Assembly: GCF_963556105.2 (NCBI RefSeq)
Contig: NZ_OY829944.1
Coordinates: 874,501-938,500, forward strand
Length of the DNA: 64,000 nucleotides
Direction: 5' to 3'
Source of the DNA: an uncultured Tolumonas sp.
Lineage (GTDB): Bacteria > Pseudomonadota > Gammaproteobacteria > Enterobacterales > Aeromonadaceae
Shown: one piece after another, positions 19,733 through 28,173 of the stretch
Layout of the letters: each line of letters opens with the position of its first letter
Position numbering within the stretch: position 1 is the first letter of the stretch
Made by a program: the position numbers and the translations under genes
Notes under the pieces: generated by a model
What the model was told of the DNA's origin: nothing
The model's input: the letters and a program-made list of their open reading frames with translations, nothing else
Database searches by the model: none

Positions 19733-20371
19733 TCAGTGTTTGTTGGCTAATAATAAAGGTGTTAATTGAGAGAGTGTGGTAATACATTGGCAGTTATAAT
19801 TTAACGTTTTGTTGAAATCATTTATTGTATAAACGTTGTTTATTAACATAACAGCATGAATGCCGATGCTTTTTGCAATACAAACAGCCATTGGGCAATC
19901 ATCGACATAGATAATATTTTCCGGTGAGATGCCTAAATCGCTAGCTATGTTTCGGAATGAATTAGAATTGATTTTTGAATTCAAATCCGTTTGTATAAAT
20001 AGATTGTTTGGAAGTTTTGATTTAAATGGAGAACTTCCGTTGCTATAATGGCGTGATGAAGAATATATTTTTATAATAAATCCAAGTTCATTCCACTTAG
20101 TTATTAAAGATTCAAATTCACTGGTGTCATGAGTTATCGTTTTTATTTTAGATAATAATAGTTCTTTCTTGTCTTCTAAACCTATCGATGACATGAAAAA
20201 ATTAATACTTTCAAATAAAGGAAATGGAACTAAAGCCTTAAATAACTCATCGAATAAAATACGATTGATGTCTTTGTATTCAGATATAAACGCGTACGTT
20301 GCATTCATAATGTCAGCAGTACTGTTCCGGCTGATCACGCCATCGAAATCCAGTAAGAGGCATTTTTTCAT
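19733..20371 (-). CDS. HAD-family phosphatase
   Basis: This 212-residue protein has the HAD nucleophile pair Asp8/Asp10 in LLLDFDGV, a Ser motif (IYSSSR) and the acidic pair Asp157/Asp158 in YVDDCP. It is probably a small-molecule phosphatase. The ATG at 20371 overlaps the stop of the preceding HAD gene as ATGA, which I prefer to a start at 20389. Codon use is strikingly AT-rich compared with genes outside 18.7-22.4 kb. In an AfsA-type pathway a phosphatase would remove the phosphate derived from dihydroxyacetone phosphate. The substrate is unproven. Confidence 0.8.
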   Translation of the reverse strand: MKKCLLLDFDGVISRNSTADIMNATYAFISEYKDINRILFDELFKALVPFPLFESINFFMSSIGLEDKKELLLSKIKTITHDTSEFESLITKWNELGFIIKIYSSSRHYSNGSSPFKSKLPNNLFIQTDLNSKINSNSFRNIASDLGISPENIIYVDDCPMAVCIAKSIGIHAVMLINNVYTINDFNKTLNYNCQCITTLSQLTPLLLANKH

Positions 20372-21042
20372 AAGGTATTCCTGAAGCATTTCCCATGGTT
20401 GTCGATAGCATGGATCATCTCAACTGAGATAGATGAAATTGAATCAACCATGTATTCCACACCGAGGTGATGCATTTCTTCTTTTTGGTAGCTAAAAGGG
20501 AAGTGGCTGGGTACACCGATAAACAGAGCATTTTCCTTTTTTGCATTTTCAGCAAAAAAAGCAACATCATCTATGAATAAAACACTCGATGGCCGAACAC
20601 CATACATGTTGGCGATTTCATTGATTCCAGGTCTGAAATCATTGGTGCATACATATTCATTAACATATTGCATGCATGGTTTTATATCGTGATGCAATTC
20701 GGATTCTGATAATCCACCGTAAAACAGAATGTCGGTATCCAGTTTCTGAATGGCTGTTAAAAAATCAATGGCCCCAGTTTCTATGCCACTTTCATGCGTG
20801 GCCATATACCGTTCTCTTTCCTGAAAATATTCACTGATAAGTTGTGTTGGAGTCAGCTTGAGGTTTAAGGCCTTGGCTATGTATGTTGCAGCCTCTTTTC
20901 TGTTTCTTGAAAAGGCATTTCGTTCTAATTCCCTGGTATATATTCCATTGTATTTTTCAATGACTTTCTTCAGCACTGGGCTATAAGTATCTTTTAGTAC
21001 AACCCCGTCAATATCAATAGCTATTAATTTAATTCTGTTCAT
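20368..21042 (-). CDS. Second HAD-family phosphatase
   Basis: This 224-residue protein has Asp10/Asp12 in AIDIDGVVL and a C-terminal FIDDVAFF acidic motif, with a helical cap in between. It differs strongly from the neighbouring HAD protein, so the pair is not a recent duplication. The ATG at 21042 is preferred to a TTG at 21048. The start lies 12 bases after the exported-protein gene and the stop is coupled to the next gene by ATGA. Tight packing suggests that both HAD proteins act in the same pathway as the AfsA-like enzyme. Confidence 0.8.
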   Translation of the reverse strand: MNRIKLIAIDIDGVVLKDTYSPVLKKVIEKYNGIYTRELERNAFSRNRKEAATYIAKALNLKLTPTQLISEYFQERERYMATHESGIETGAIDFLTAIQKLDTDILFYGGLSESELHHDIKPCMQYVNEYVCTNDFRPGINEIANMYGVRPSSVLFIDDVAFFAENAKKENALFIGVPSHFPFSYQKEEMHHLGVEYMVDSISSISVEMIHAIDNHGKCFRNTL

Positions 21043-21054
21043 GGTCAAATAATC

Positions 21055-21594
21055 TCAATGCAATGTCTGATATAACATTGAACCGCCATCTTTGGGGAAG
21101 TAATCCCCCAAATAAGGTGCCCGAGCCAGTTTGACCACATATAACATCAGAAATGTGTTTGGGGAGGTCCAGCGGCATATACCATGCCGGTATTCTTTAT
21201 TATTATCCAGAAAGCCACCGATCAAACGCACAGAACCATGGAACAAGCTTGATTTTTCATGAAACAGTGCTGCTACCTGTCTGAAGTCTTCCTCTGAGGT
21301 GCTTGCCGGAATTAAATCCTGAGCAGTATGCCAAAGAATAACCTCCTGATAGGAATTAATGCTCTTATTGTTTCTCTTTTGATATTCATCAAAATATTTG
21401 ACGATATCATTTTCGCTGAAGTTATATTCCAGCCATAACTTATCTAAATCCTCAACATCATTTGCATCAAAGTTCTCTTTGTCAAATAAAGAAAAAACAA
21501 CTTTCTTGGGGGCTTTCCCATTGAGCTGATCATAAAGTTCCCCAGCAAAAGTATGAAATGAAAACATTAATACGAGGAGGATTAAAATTCTCAT
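21055..21594 (-). CDS. Exported protein of unknown function
   Basis: This 179-residue protein has a typical Sec signal peptide (MRILILLVLMFSFHTFA, cleavage before GEL). The mature part is charged, mostly helical by composition, with a conserved-looking C-terminal stretch (HGICRWTSPNTF). I recognise no domain. The ATG overlaps the stop of the AfsA-like gene as ATGA. It is the only exported product of this otherwise cytoplasmic metabolic operon, so it may act in the periplasm on the product or its precursor. No function should be assigned. Confidence 0.75.
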   Translation of the reverse strand: MRILILLVLMFSFHTFAGELYDQLNGKAPKKVVFSLFDKENFDANDVEDLDKLWLEYNFSENDIVKYFDEYQKRNNKSINSYQEVILWHTAQDLIPASTSEEDFRQVAALFHEKSSLFHGSVRLIGGFLDNNKEYRHGICRWTSPNTFLMLYVVKLARAPYLGDYFPKDGGSMLYQTLH

Positions 21595-22337
21595 GCGGTT
21601 ATCTCCGTGCTCTCTTCAGTATCTGTTATGAAGTTGTTTATTATTTTATTCTGGTTTTTTTCATGTCTAGTCATGAATAAATTAGCCAGCCTCATTTCTT
21701 TTCTGGATAGCTCGTCTTTATCTACAGACGTAAATCTTCCTCCGGTCTTAACTACTAATTTATCTGATTGATAAAAAAATAGTTCGACAACATATTCAGA
21801 CTCTTTTTCAGTATTGGACATTTTTAATGTAATTTTTGTTTCTACAGGAAAAGCAAAAGATTGATAGTCTGCATATATATTACTTATGGCAAAAGATTGC
21901 TTTTCTTTTTTCATATAGAGCTCAGTCACTGCTGATGCCATTTGTCGGGTGGCTTCCAAAAAAATCATTCCCTGAATATGGATGCCCGTTGTGTGATCCA
22001 GTGTTAATTCATTATTATGTTGGATAATTAAATCTGAAATATAAACGTTATCGTGAACTTTGACTGGTTCGGTTATCAATGTGTTAACGTGATTTTGTTT
22101 ATGTGATGACGTCTTTCTCGCCATTGGGAGATTATTTATTAATATTCTTGCATAGTCTTTTTTACAAGTGTCGGTAACCAAGTCTCTTTGTGACTGTGTC
22201 AGCCCTTGTCCGGGTAAAAATATAATATCTTCAATACATTTTTCACCGAATAATTGATGCCAGTTTTTAAAACACACAAAGTTATCAAGCTGCTCGCAGT
22301 TAGAAAACATTTCTCCGACAACATATGTGATTTTCAT
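21591..22337 (-). CDS. AfsA-like (A-factor biosynthesis) hotdog-domain protein
   Basis: This 248-residue protein contains, around residues 108-135, the signature DHTTGIHIQGMIFLEATRQ (Asp114, His115, Gly118, Glu128, Arg131, Gln132). It matches the ExxRQ-containing hotdog domain of AfsA/ScbA/BarX enzymes. Those enzymes condense a beta-ketoacyl thioester with dihydroxyacetone phosphate, the committed step to gamma-butyrolactone signals. Actinobacterial AfsA proteins carry two hotdog repeats in about 300 residues. Here only one is clear, and residues 1-80 are of unknown type. It leads a five-gene operon (exported protein, two HAD, SDR) and is divergent from a TetR regulator. A good GGGAG site precedes the ATG. 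The family call is by motif only. Confidence 0.75.
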   Translation of the reverse strand: MKITYVVGEMFSNCEQLDNFVCFKNWHQLFGEKCIEDIIFLPGQGLTQSQRDLVTDTCKKDYARILINNLPMARKTSSHKQNHVNTLITEPVKVHDNVYISDLIIQHNNELTLDHTTGIHIQGMIFLEATRQMASAVTELYMKKEKQSFAISNIYADYQSFAFPVETKITLKMSNTEKESEYVVELFFYQSDKLVVKTGGRFTSVDKDELSRKEMRLANLFMTRHEKNQNKIINNFITDTEESTEITA

Positions 22338-22358
22338 TACAGCTCCCGTTTATTAATT

Positions 22359-22387
22359 ATTCTGTGCACAGTGCCATTAGATTCCAA
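22359..22387 (-). promoter_or_regulatory. Putative promoter of the AfsA-like operon
   Basis: On the minus strand a TTGGAA box (22382-22387) is separated by 17 bases from CAGAAT (22359-22364), about 22 bases before the start codon. The palindrome CTGTGCACAG (22362-22371) overlaps the -10 box and spacer and could be an operator. Confidence 0.4.
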
Positions 22388-22389
22388 AA

Positions 22390-22412
22390 ATAAGTTACTC
22401 TTGGTATCTTAT
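22390..22412. promoter_or_regulatory. 23-bp inverted repeat, candidate TetR operator
   Basis: ATAAGTTAC (22390-22398) and GTATCTTAT (22404-22412) are inverted copies with one mismatch around a 5-base spacer. Size and layout suit a TetR-family dimer. The site sits immediately upstream of the putative operon promoter, in the space shared with the divergent TetR gene. The rest of 22338-22625 has no other feature that I can support. Confidence 0.5.
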
Positions 22413-22625
22413 TCTGTCAATAGCTCCAAATGAACTATTCGTTACCGCTTCGTTTCAATATAGAGAACTTCAGAAAAATCGCTCTGACAGTGCGGTATTC
22501 CATTTATAGTGGTATTTGATGCGGATTCAGTGTGGAAAATTAGTGTAGTTTTTGACGCGACCAGAAGCGATTGGCTAGTCATTGTTGATACTATGACGTC
22601 AATGTTTAATTTAAGATCGTTACCT

Positions 22626-23240
22626 ATGCGAAAATATCAACGTGCCCGCAGTCACGAAGAAAAAAACGAACGGCTGAGCAGTATCTTGTCGGCAGCCGAA
22701 AGTATGTTTGCAGAAAATGTGTATGAGGCGTGCAATCTGAATGTAATCGCCGCCGCCGTTGGTATCACTAAAACGGCGCTTTACCGTTATTTCAGAAGCA
22801 AAGAATTGATTTTTCTGGAGATCTATAAACACCAGTTAGCGGAGATTGTCCCGTCTCTGCAGATTTGTTTACAGATACAGGATGCGGCTGGCTTGTCTGC
22901 ATTGCTGTCTTCACGCCCATTGTTTTGCAGGCTCAGCGCAATTTTAACGACTGTGCTTGAACGTCCACTCTCAGTGGCAGAGGCGAGATCGTTCAAATTA
23001 ACCGTGTTGCAGTTACTCGAACCTTGTGTGATCACGCTGGTCAGTGAACACGGTTTCACACCGGATGCGGCCGCTATGTGGCTAATGCAACTTTTAGTGG
23101 CGGTGGTGGGATGCTGGCATGTCTGTCACACATCGCCAATGATGAATGAGGCACTGGCAATTCCTGAACTGGCCAGTTTTCAGTTAAATTTTGATGAGAT
23201 GCTGCAGCAGCATATAACCATGATGATGCAGGGGCATTGA
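22626..23240 (+). CDS. TetR-family transcriptional regulator
   Basis: This 204-residue protein has an N-terminal TetR DNA-binding domain; the helix-turn-helix lies near residues 36-57 (LNVIAAAVGITKTALYRYF). The C-terminal half is a hydrophobic helical ligand and dimer domain. I take ATG 22626 because the 39 residues that an upstream start would add do not resemble TetR proteins, although the ribosome site is weak. It is divergent from the AfsA-like operon. In Streptomyces, AfsA-type enzymes are typically paired with a TetR-type butyrolactone receptor (ArpA, ScbR, BarA), so this is a candidate receptor/repressor of the operon. Ligand identity is inference. Confidence 0.88.
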   Translation: MRKYQRARSHEEKNERLSSILSAAESMFAENVYEACNLNVIAAAVGITKTALYRYFRSKELIFLEIYKHQLAEIVPSLQICLQIQDAAGLSALLSSRPLFCRLSAILTTVLERPLSVAEARSFKLTVLQLLEPCVITLVSEHGFTPDAAAMWLMQLLVAVVGCWHVCHTSPMMNEALAIPELASFQLNFDEMLQQHITMMMQGH

Positions 23241-23285
23241 TGCCCCTTTTTCAACTGACTTCCGGGTGGTCTATCTGTGTGGAAT

Positions 23286-24158
23286 TTATCCGCCGAATGC
23301 AACTTCTGGTAAACCAGCAACATCCATCGGAATGGCCAATACCGCACCTTCCAGCGGATGTGCGGCCAGATGTTCTGCCGACATACCTTGGCTGGCACTG
23401 GTGACATACAAGGTTTTCAGATCCGGGCCACCGAAGCAGGGCATGGTTGGATTGGTGACGGGTAAGGCAATATCGCGCAGTAATTCACCTTGTGGGCTAA
23501 TACACAGCACGCGGCTACCGGCATATTGCGCTGACCAGTAATTGCCTTCGCTATCAACAGTGGCGCCATCAGGGCGCCCCATGCCTTCCGGTACATGGAA
23601 AAACAGCTGTTGGTTACTGACTTCACCTGTTTCCGGATCGTAATCGCAGCGGTAGATATTGCGGTTTTGAATCGGGGTATCTGACCAGTAGAGTGTTTTG
23701 CCGTCCGGGCTGAAGGCCATGCCGTTACAAGTCCAGCTTTTGCCGATCAGCGGACGCACACTCAAATCAGGGCATAACTGATAAAACGTACCAAACGATT
23801 CATCTTTACGGGCATTCATGGTGCCGGCAATAAAGCGACCTTTCGGGTCGCAGCGGCCATCATTAAAGCGTTGCCAGGGTTTATCGGCTTCAGGGTCAAC
23901 AATGGGTGTTAAGGTCGGGTTGCTGACGTCATCAATAAAATGAAAGCCCGATTGCAGGGCGACTAATAAGCCCCCTTTTTCACGCCAAATAAAACAGCCT
24001 ATCTCTTCTTGCAGCTGAATGACACTGTGCTGCCCGCTGGCAGGGTGATGACGGTGGATCTGGTGTTTTGTAATATCGACCCACCACAAAGTTTGTGTTT
24101 CCGCATGCCAGCGAGGGCATTCACCTAATTGATCGCGTTGAGCTGATAGTGCCTGCAT
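23286..24158 (-). CDS. SMP-30/gluconolactonase-family lactonase
   Basis: This 290-residue six-bladed beta-propeller has the metal-site regions ECPRW (Glu), FNDGRCDPKGRF (Asn/Asp) and DGATVDSEGNYW (Asp). The family hydrolyses sugar lactones and some other lactones. The ATG at 24158 follows GGAGAGA and fits the family N-terminus; a longer start at 24212 is unlikely. It is convergent with the TetR gene. The usual role would be gluconolactone or pentonolactone hydrolysis. Turnover of a lactone made by the adjacent cassette is a possible but unsupported alternative. Confidence 0.88.
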   Translation of the reverse strand: MQALSAQRDQLGECPRWHAETQTLWWVDITKHQIHRHHPASGQHSVIQLQEEIGCFIWREKGGLLVALQSGFHFIDDVSNPTLTPIVDPEADKPWQRFNDGRCDPKGRFIAGTMNARKDESFGTFYQLCPDLSVRPLIGKSWTCNGMAFSPDGKTLYWSDTPIQNRNIYRCDYDPETGEVSNQQLFFHVPEGMGRPDGATVDSEGNYWSAQYAGSRVLCISPQGELLRDIALPVTNPTMPCFGGPDLKTLYVTSASQGMSAEHLAAHPLEGAVLAIPMDVAGLPEVAFGG

Positions 24159-24461
24159 GATGTTCTCTCCGAGAATGACTAAACGCAGATTAACGGATGT
24201 TTCCGGTAACATAAAATGTAACCGGTTTTATTGTGATCTATGTCTACCTTCGAGTTTGAGTAACACTATGCTCTCTGCTATTTTTTTACATTGCGCGGCA
24301 AAAAATAAATTCGTATAGATTGTAGATAGTTAGATAATAAGCTTAAATCTCAGTTAGATATAATCGGGGTGAGTTTATTCATAGCACGGAGTCCCCACCC
24401 GTCATGGTTCCTGGTGTTGCTAATGGTGGCAAACCTCTGACTATATGAGCGAGTTCTCCTT
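24159..24461. other. Intergenic region without recognised gene
   Basis: This 303-base space between divergent genes should hold both promoters. The part from 24290 to 24370 is very AT-rich. A GGGG/CCCC pairing near 24368-24396 could form a leader hairpin. A GGCAAACC string near 24427 recalls part of the GEMM cyclic-di-GMP riboswitch, but the rest of that motif is absent. I support no specific element. Confidence 0.5.
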
Positions 24462-26552
24462 ATGCCGTATGAGTTGAGTCAAGGCGTTGATCTGTTAAAT
24501 GAAACAGAAACTTTCTTACAAACGCTTTTAGAAACCATCCCAGACATACTATTTGTGTTTGATGAAGAGTGTCGCTATTTGTGCGTGCTGTCGTCGGAAC
24601 ACAACATCAGCCAAATGAAAGCCTCTCACTTTGTCGGTCATCGGATTCATGACCTCTGGCCAACAGAGTTAGCCGATCGTTTCTATCACACTATTCGAGA
24701 AACACTGCGCACAGAGCAACCACAAGCACTGGAATATGAACGTGACACCGCGATGGGGTTGCGTTGGTTTGAAGGGCGCACACAACCCTTACCGCAATCA
24801 TTGTATGGTCGTAAGGCCGTTGTTTTTCTGGCGCGTGATATCACCGAACGCAAATTGGCTGAAATTGCCCGGACTAAATCGGAATCACAGCTTAATTCTC
24901 TGTATGAACTAGGGATTGTCGGCTTTGCGTTCAGTCTGACCGGAAAACAGTGGATCCGCGTTAACAGTTATTTGTGTGACTTGCTGGAGTTTTCAGAAGC
25001 TGAATTATTAGGCATGACTTGGGCAGAATTTACGCATCCTGATGATTTAAAGCATAATGTCTTTGAATACGAGCAAATGCTGGCTAACGAAACTAATGGT
25101 TATACGTTAGAAAAACGGTATATCAGCAAAAGCGGTAAAGAGATCCCTGTTCGCGTCGTGGTGCGTTGTGCCCGTCATCAAGATGGAACGATTGAATATG
25201 TCACCACGATGGTGGAAGACATCAGCGAGCGTCGGAAAAACGAAGCCGAGATCCGCCAGTTGGCATTTTATGATTCGCTAACCGGGTTACCCAATCGACG
25301 TCATTTTAATAATCGTTTACGGCAGGCTTTATCTGCCAGTGCTTTGCATAAACGAATCGGGGCGTTGTTTTTTATTGATCTCGATAACTTTAAAAATCTG
25401 AATGATACCTTGGGGCATGAAAAAGGTGATGGATTACTCACATTAGTGGCGAACCGTTTATCCGGTTGCTTATCACAAAGCGATATGGTGGCTCGGCAAG
25501 GTGGCGATGAATTTGTCGTCATACTGGAAGAGATCGGTAACAACACACGGGAAGCCATAACGCAATGTCAGCACATTGGTGAGCGTTTGCTGGATGTGCT
25601 GTGTCAGCCTTATTTCATCGATGGTTTTGAACATAACACCACGGCCAGTATCGGCATCACACTGTTTGATGGACACCCGGAAAAGAGCGATGAATTATTG
25701 AAACGGGCAGATATTGCGATGTATCAGGCGAAAGCGGCCGGTCGTAATACCTTTTGTTTCTTTGATAAAGAGATGCAGGACAAAGTTTCGCATCGGGCGG
25801 CATTAAGTGCTGATTTATTCGTGGGTATACGTGAAGAGCAGTTTCGTTTGTTTTATCAACCGCAGGTTGAACATTCTGGTCGGGTTATCGGAGTAGAAGC
25901 GCTGATCCGTTGGCAACATCCAGACCGGGGCATGGTTTCGCCAGCCGAGTTTATTCCTATGGCGGAAGAAAGCGGTGCGATCCTGACGCTGGGTCATTGG
26001 GTATTAAAAACCGCCTGTCAGCAATTGGCGGTTTGGGCGACTAAACCGGATTATGCACATCTGACGATTGCCGTGAATGTCAGTGCCCGTCAGTTTTACC
26101 AGTCTGATTTTGTGGAAAAAGTACTGATGGCATTAGAAGAAACGGGTGCAGATCCGCGCTTGTTAAAATTAGAGCTGACAGAAAGTATGTTGCTGCAAGA
26201 TGTTGAAGATATCATCACCAAAATGACATTACTGAAACGCATTGGGGTTGGGTTCTCGCTGGATGATTTTGGTACGGGTTACTCCTCGCTTTCCTACTTA
26301 AAACGTTTACCGTTGGATCAGCTTAAGATCGACCAATCTTTTGTGCGTGATTTGTTAACCGATGCCAACGATGATGCGATTGCCCGGACGATTGTGGCAT
26401 TAGCGGAAAGTATGGGCTTGGCGGTTATTGCCGAAGGGGTGGAAACGCAAGAGCAGCGCGATTGTCTGGCGGGGCATGGTTGTTATACCTATCAAGGTTA
26501 TTTGTTTGGCCGACCGGCTCCAGCTGACGAGCTAAAATTATCCTGTTCGTAA
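24462..26552 (+). CDS. PAS-PAS-GGDEF-EAL cyclic-di-GMP signalling protein
   Basis: This 696-residue soluble protein has two PAS domains (about 15-135 and 140-262), a GGDEF domain (intact GGDEF at AARQGGDEF-like position in VARQGGDEFVV), and a C-terminal EAL domain (about 440-690). The EAL catalytic set appears complete: EALIRWQHP, VNVSARQF, ELTES, DDFGTGYSSL, LKIDQSF, AEGVET. The inhibitory RxxD site before GGDEF is missing (SQSD instead). It may be bifunctional, with phosphodiesterase activity likely. There is no membrane segment, so the PAS domains presumably sense a cytoplasmic cue such as redox or a bound cofactor. It stands alone. Confidence 0.93.
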   Translation: MPYELSQGVDLLNETETFLQTLLETIPDILFVFDEECRYLCVLSSEHNISQMKASHFVGHRIHDLWPTELADRFYHTIRETLRTEQPQALEYERDTAMGLRWFEGRTQPLPQSLYGRKAVVFLARDITERKLAEIARTKSESQLNSLYELGIVGFAFSLTGKQWIRVNSYLCDLLEFSEAELLGMTWAEFTHPDDLKHNVFEYEQMLANETNGYTLEKRYISKSGKEIPVRVVVRCARHQDGTIEYVTTMVEDISERRKNEAEIRQLAFYDSLTGLPNRRHFNNRLRQALSASALHKRIGALFFIDLDNFKNLNDTLGHEKGDGLLTLVANRLSGCLSQSDMVARQGGDEFVVILEEIGNNTREAITQCQHIGERLLDVLCQPYFIDGFEHNTTASIGITLFDGHPEKSDELLKRADIAMYQAKAAGRNTFCFFDKEMQDKVSHRAALSADLFVGIREEQFRLFYQPQVEHSGRVIGVEALIRWQHPDRGMVSPAEFIPMAEESGAILTLGHWVLKTACQQLAVWATKPDYAHLTIAVNVSARQFYQSDFVEKVLMALEETGADPRLLKLELTESMLLQDVEDIITKMTLLKRIGVGFSLDDFGTGYSSLSYLKRLPLDQLKIDQSFVRDLLTDANDDAIARTIVALAESMGLAVIAEGVETQEQRDCLAGHGCYTYQGYLFGRPAPADELKLSCS

Positions 26553-26744
26553 GTTTATCAGCCGATCATTCCGATATTTCTCCGTAAAACTCTTGTTTAA
26601 GTCTGATTTAAAGCAATTATTGCTCATCTCATACTGTCTTGCCTTATTCGATCAGGTTATTCTATCGCCGGTTTTTTTAATGGCAGGAACAGTAGTTCAA
26701 TTTGCTGACTCAACAGTCAGTCTCTATTCGTGACAGAGGTTTTC

Positions 26745-28127
26745 ATGGAAGTTCAAACTGAGGGTGAACTGAAGCGCGGGTTGAAAAACCGGCATATTCA
26801 GTTGATCGCGTTAGGTGGTGCGATTGGCACAGGGCTATTTTTAGGTATTGCTCAGACGATCAAGATTGCTGGCCCTGCGGTATTGCTGGGTTATGCGCTG
26901 GGTGGTTTGATTGCTTTTTTGATCATGCGTCAGTTGGGTGAAATGGTTGCTGAAGAGCCGGTATCAGGTTCATTCAGCCATTTTGCGTATAAATACTGGG
27001 GCGATTTTCCAGGTTTCCTGTCTGGATGGAACTACTGGGTTTTATATGTGCTGGTGGGCATGGCTGAGTTGTCGGCCGTCGGCATTTATGTGCAGTACTG
27101 GTGGCCTGAGTTGCCAACCTGGGTTTCGGCACTGGCCTTTTTCATCATTATCAATGCTATCAACCTGACCAATGTGAAGTTCTTCGGTGAAATGGAGTTC
27201 TGGTTTGCCATCATCAAAGTGGTCGCGATTGTCGGGATGATTTTGTTTGGTGGCTGGTTATTACTGAGTGGTCATGGCGGCGAACAGGCGAAAGTCAGTA
27301 ACTTGTGGGCGCTGGGCGGGTTTATGCCAAACGGCTGGCATGGTGTGCTCATGTCACTGGCGATCATTATGTTTTCGTTTGGTGGTCTCGAGCTGGTGGG
27401 TATTACTGCAGCGGAAGCGGATAACCCACGTAAAAGCATTCCACAGGCTGTAAATCAGGTTATTTACCGGATTCTGATTTTCTATATCGGTGCTTTGGCT
27501 GTGCTGTTGTCGCTGTTTCCTTGGAGCCAACTGGCGGAAGGTGGTAGCCCATTTGTGATGATTTTCTCGGCATTGGGCGAAAGTGGCACCGCGAATATTC
27601 TGAATATTGTCGTATTGACTGCCGCATTGTCGGTTTACAACAGTGGTGTGTATTGCAACAGCCGCATGTTGCATGGTCTGGCACAGCAGGGCAATGCACC
27701 GCGTATTCTGGGTAAAGTCGACAAACGCGGTGTACCGGTGCCAGCGATCATGCTGTCTGCATTGGTGACACTGCTGTGTGTACTGATCAACTACCTGTTA
27801 CCCGGCAAGGCATTTGGCATTCTGATGTCACTGGTGGTTGCTGCTTTGATCATTAACTGGGGCATGATCAGTCTGGCGCATCTGAAATTCCGTGCCGCGA
27901 AAGATCGGGAAGGTGTGACGCCGGTATTCAAGGCATTTTGGAGCCCGTTTACCAATTACGTATGTCTGGCATTTATGGGTTTGCTGCTGGTGCTGCTGTA
28001 TATCAGCGGTGAAACCATTGCAGTGGAGCTGGTGCCAGTCTGGCTCGTGCTGAATTGGTTAGGTTATCGCTATAAATGTCGTACCTTAGGCGATAGCTCA
28101 GGTGATAGCGTCATCATTAATCAGTAA
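26745..28127 (+). CDS. Aromatic amino-acid permease (AroP/PheP-type APC transporter)
   Basis: This 460-residue inner-membrane transporter has about 12 hydrophobic helices. The APC signature (NRHIQLIALGGAIGTGLFLG) and EEPVSGSFSHFAYKYWG are characteristic of the AroP/PheP branch, which imports phenylalanine and other aromatic amino acids by proton symport. ATG 26745 with AGAGG upstream is preferred over 26730. It has its own terminator and is unlinked functionally to the nif genes that follow. Which aromatic amino acid it prefers cannot be decided here. Confidence 0.88.
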   Translation: MEVQTEGELKRGLKNRHIQLIALGGAIGTGLFLGIAQTIKIAGPAVLLGYALGGLIAFLIMRQLGEMVAEEPVSGSFSHFAYKYWGDFPGFLSGWNYWVLYVLVGMAELSAVGIYVQYWWPELPTWVSALAFFIIINAINLTNVKFFGEMEFWFAIIKVVAIVGMILFGGWLLLSGHGGEQAKVSNLWALGGFMPNGWHGVLMSLAIIMFSFGGLELVGITAAEADNPRKSIPQAVNQVIYRILIFYIGALAVLLSLFPWSQLAEGGSPFVMIFSALGESGTANILNIVVLTAALSVYNSGVYCNSRMLHGLAQQGNAPRILGKVDKRGVPVPAIMLSALVTLLCVLINYLLPGKAFGILMSLVVAALIINWGMISLAHLKFRAAKDREGVTPVFKAFWSPFTNYVCLAFMGLLLVLLYISGETIAVELVPVWLVLNWLGYRYKCRTLGDSSGDSVIINQ

Positions 28128-28145
28128 TAGATAAGCGTGATCATG

Positions 28146-28173
28146 AAGGGATGCCAGCTGGCATCCCTTTTTT
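28146..28173 (+). terminator. Rho-independent terminator of the permease gene
   Basis: AAGGGATGCCAG pairs perfectly with CTGGCATCCCTT and ends in a run of six T. It insulates the permease from the nif operon. The last T is also the first base of the NifA site. Confidence 0.9.

Noticed and set aside
22509-22625. 39-residue N-terminal extension of the TetR regulator
   Set aside because: It is hydrophobic and unlike TetR N-termini; the DNA-binding domain is complete from 22626.
24360-24461. Possible cyclic-di-GMP (GEMM) riboswitch before the GGDEF-EAL gene
   Set aside because: Only a GGCAAACC string matches; the tetraloop-receptor and the second conserved arm of GEMM-I are absent and no expression platform is evident.
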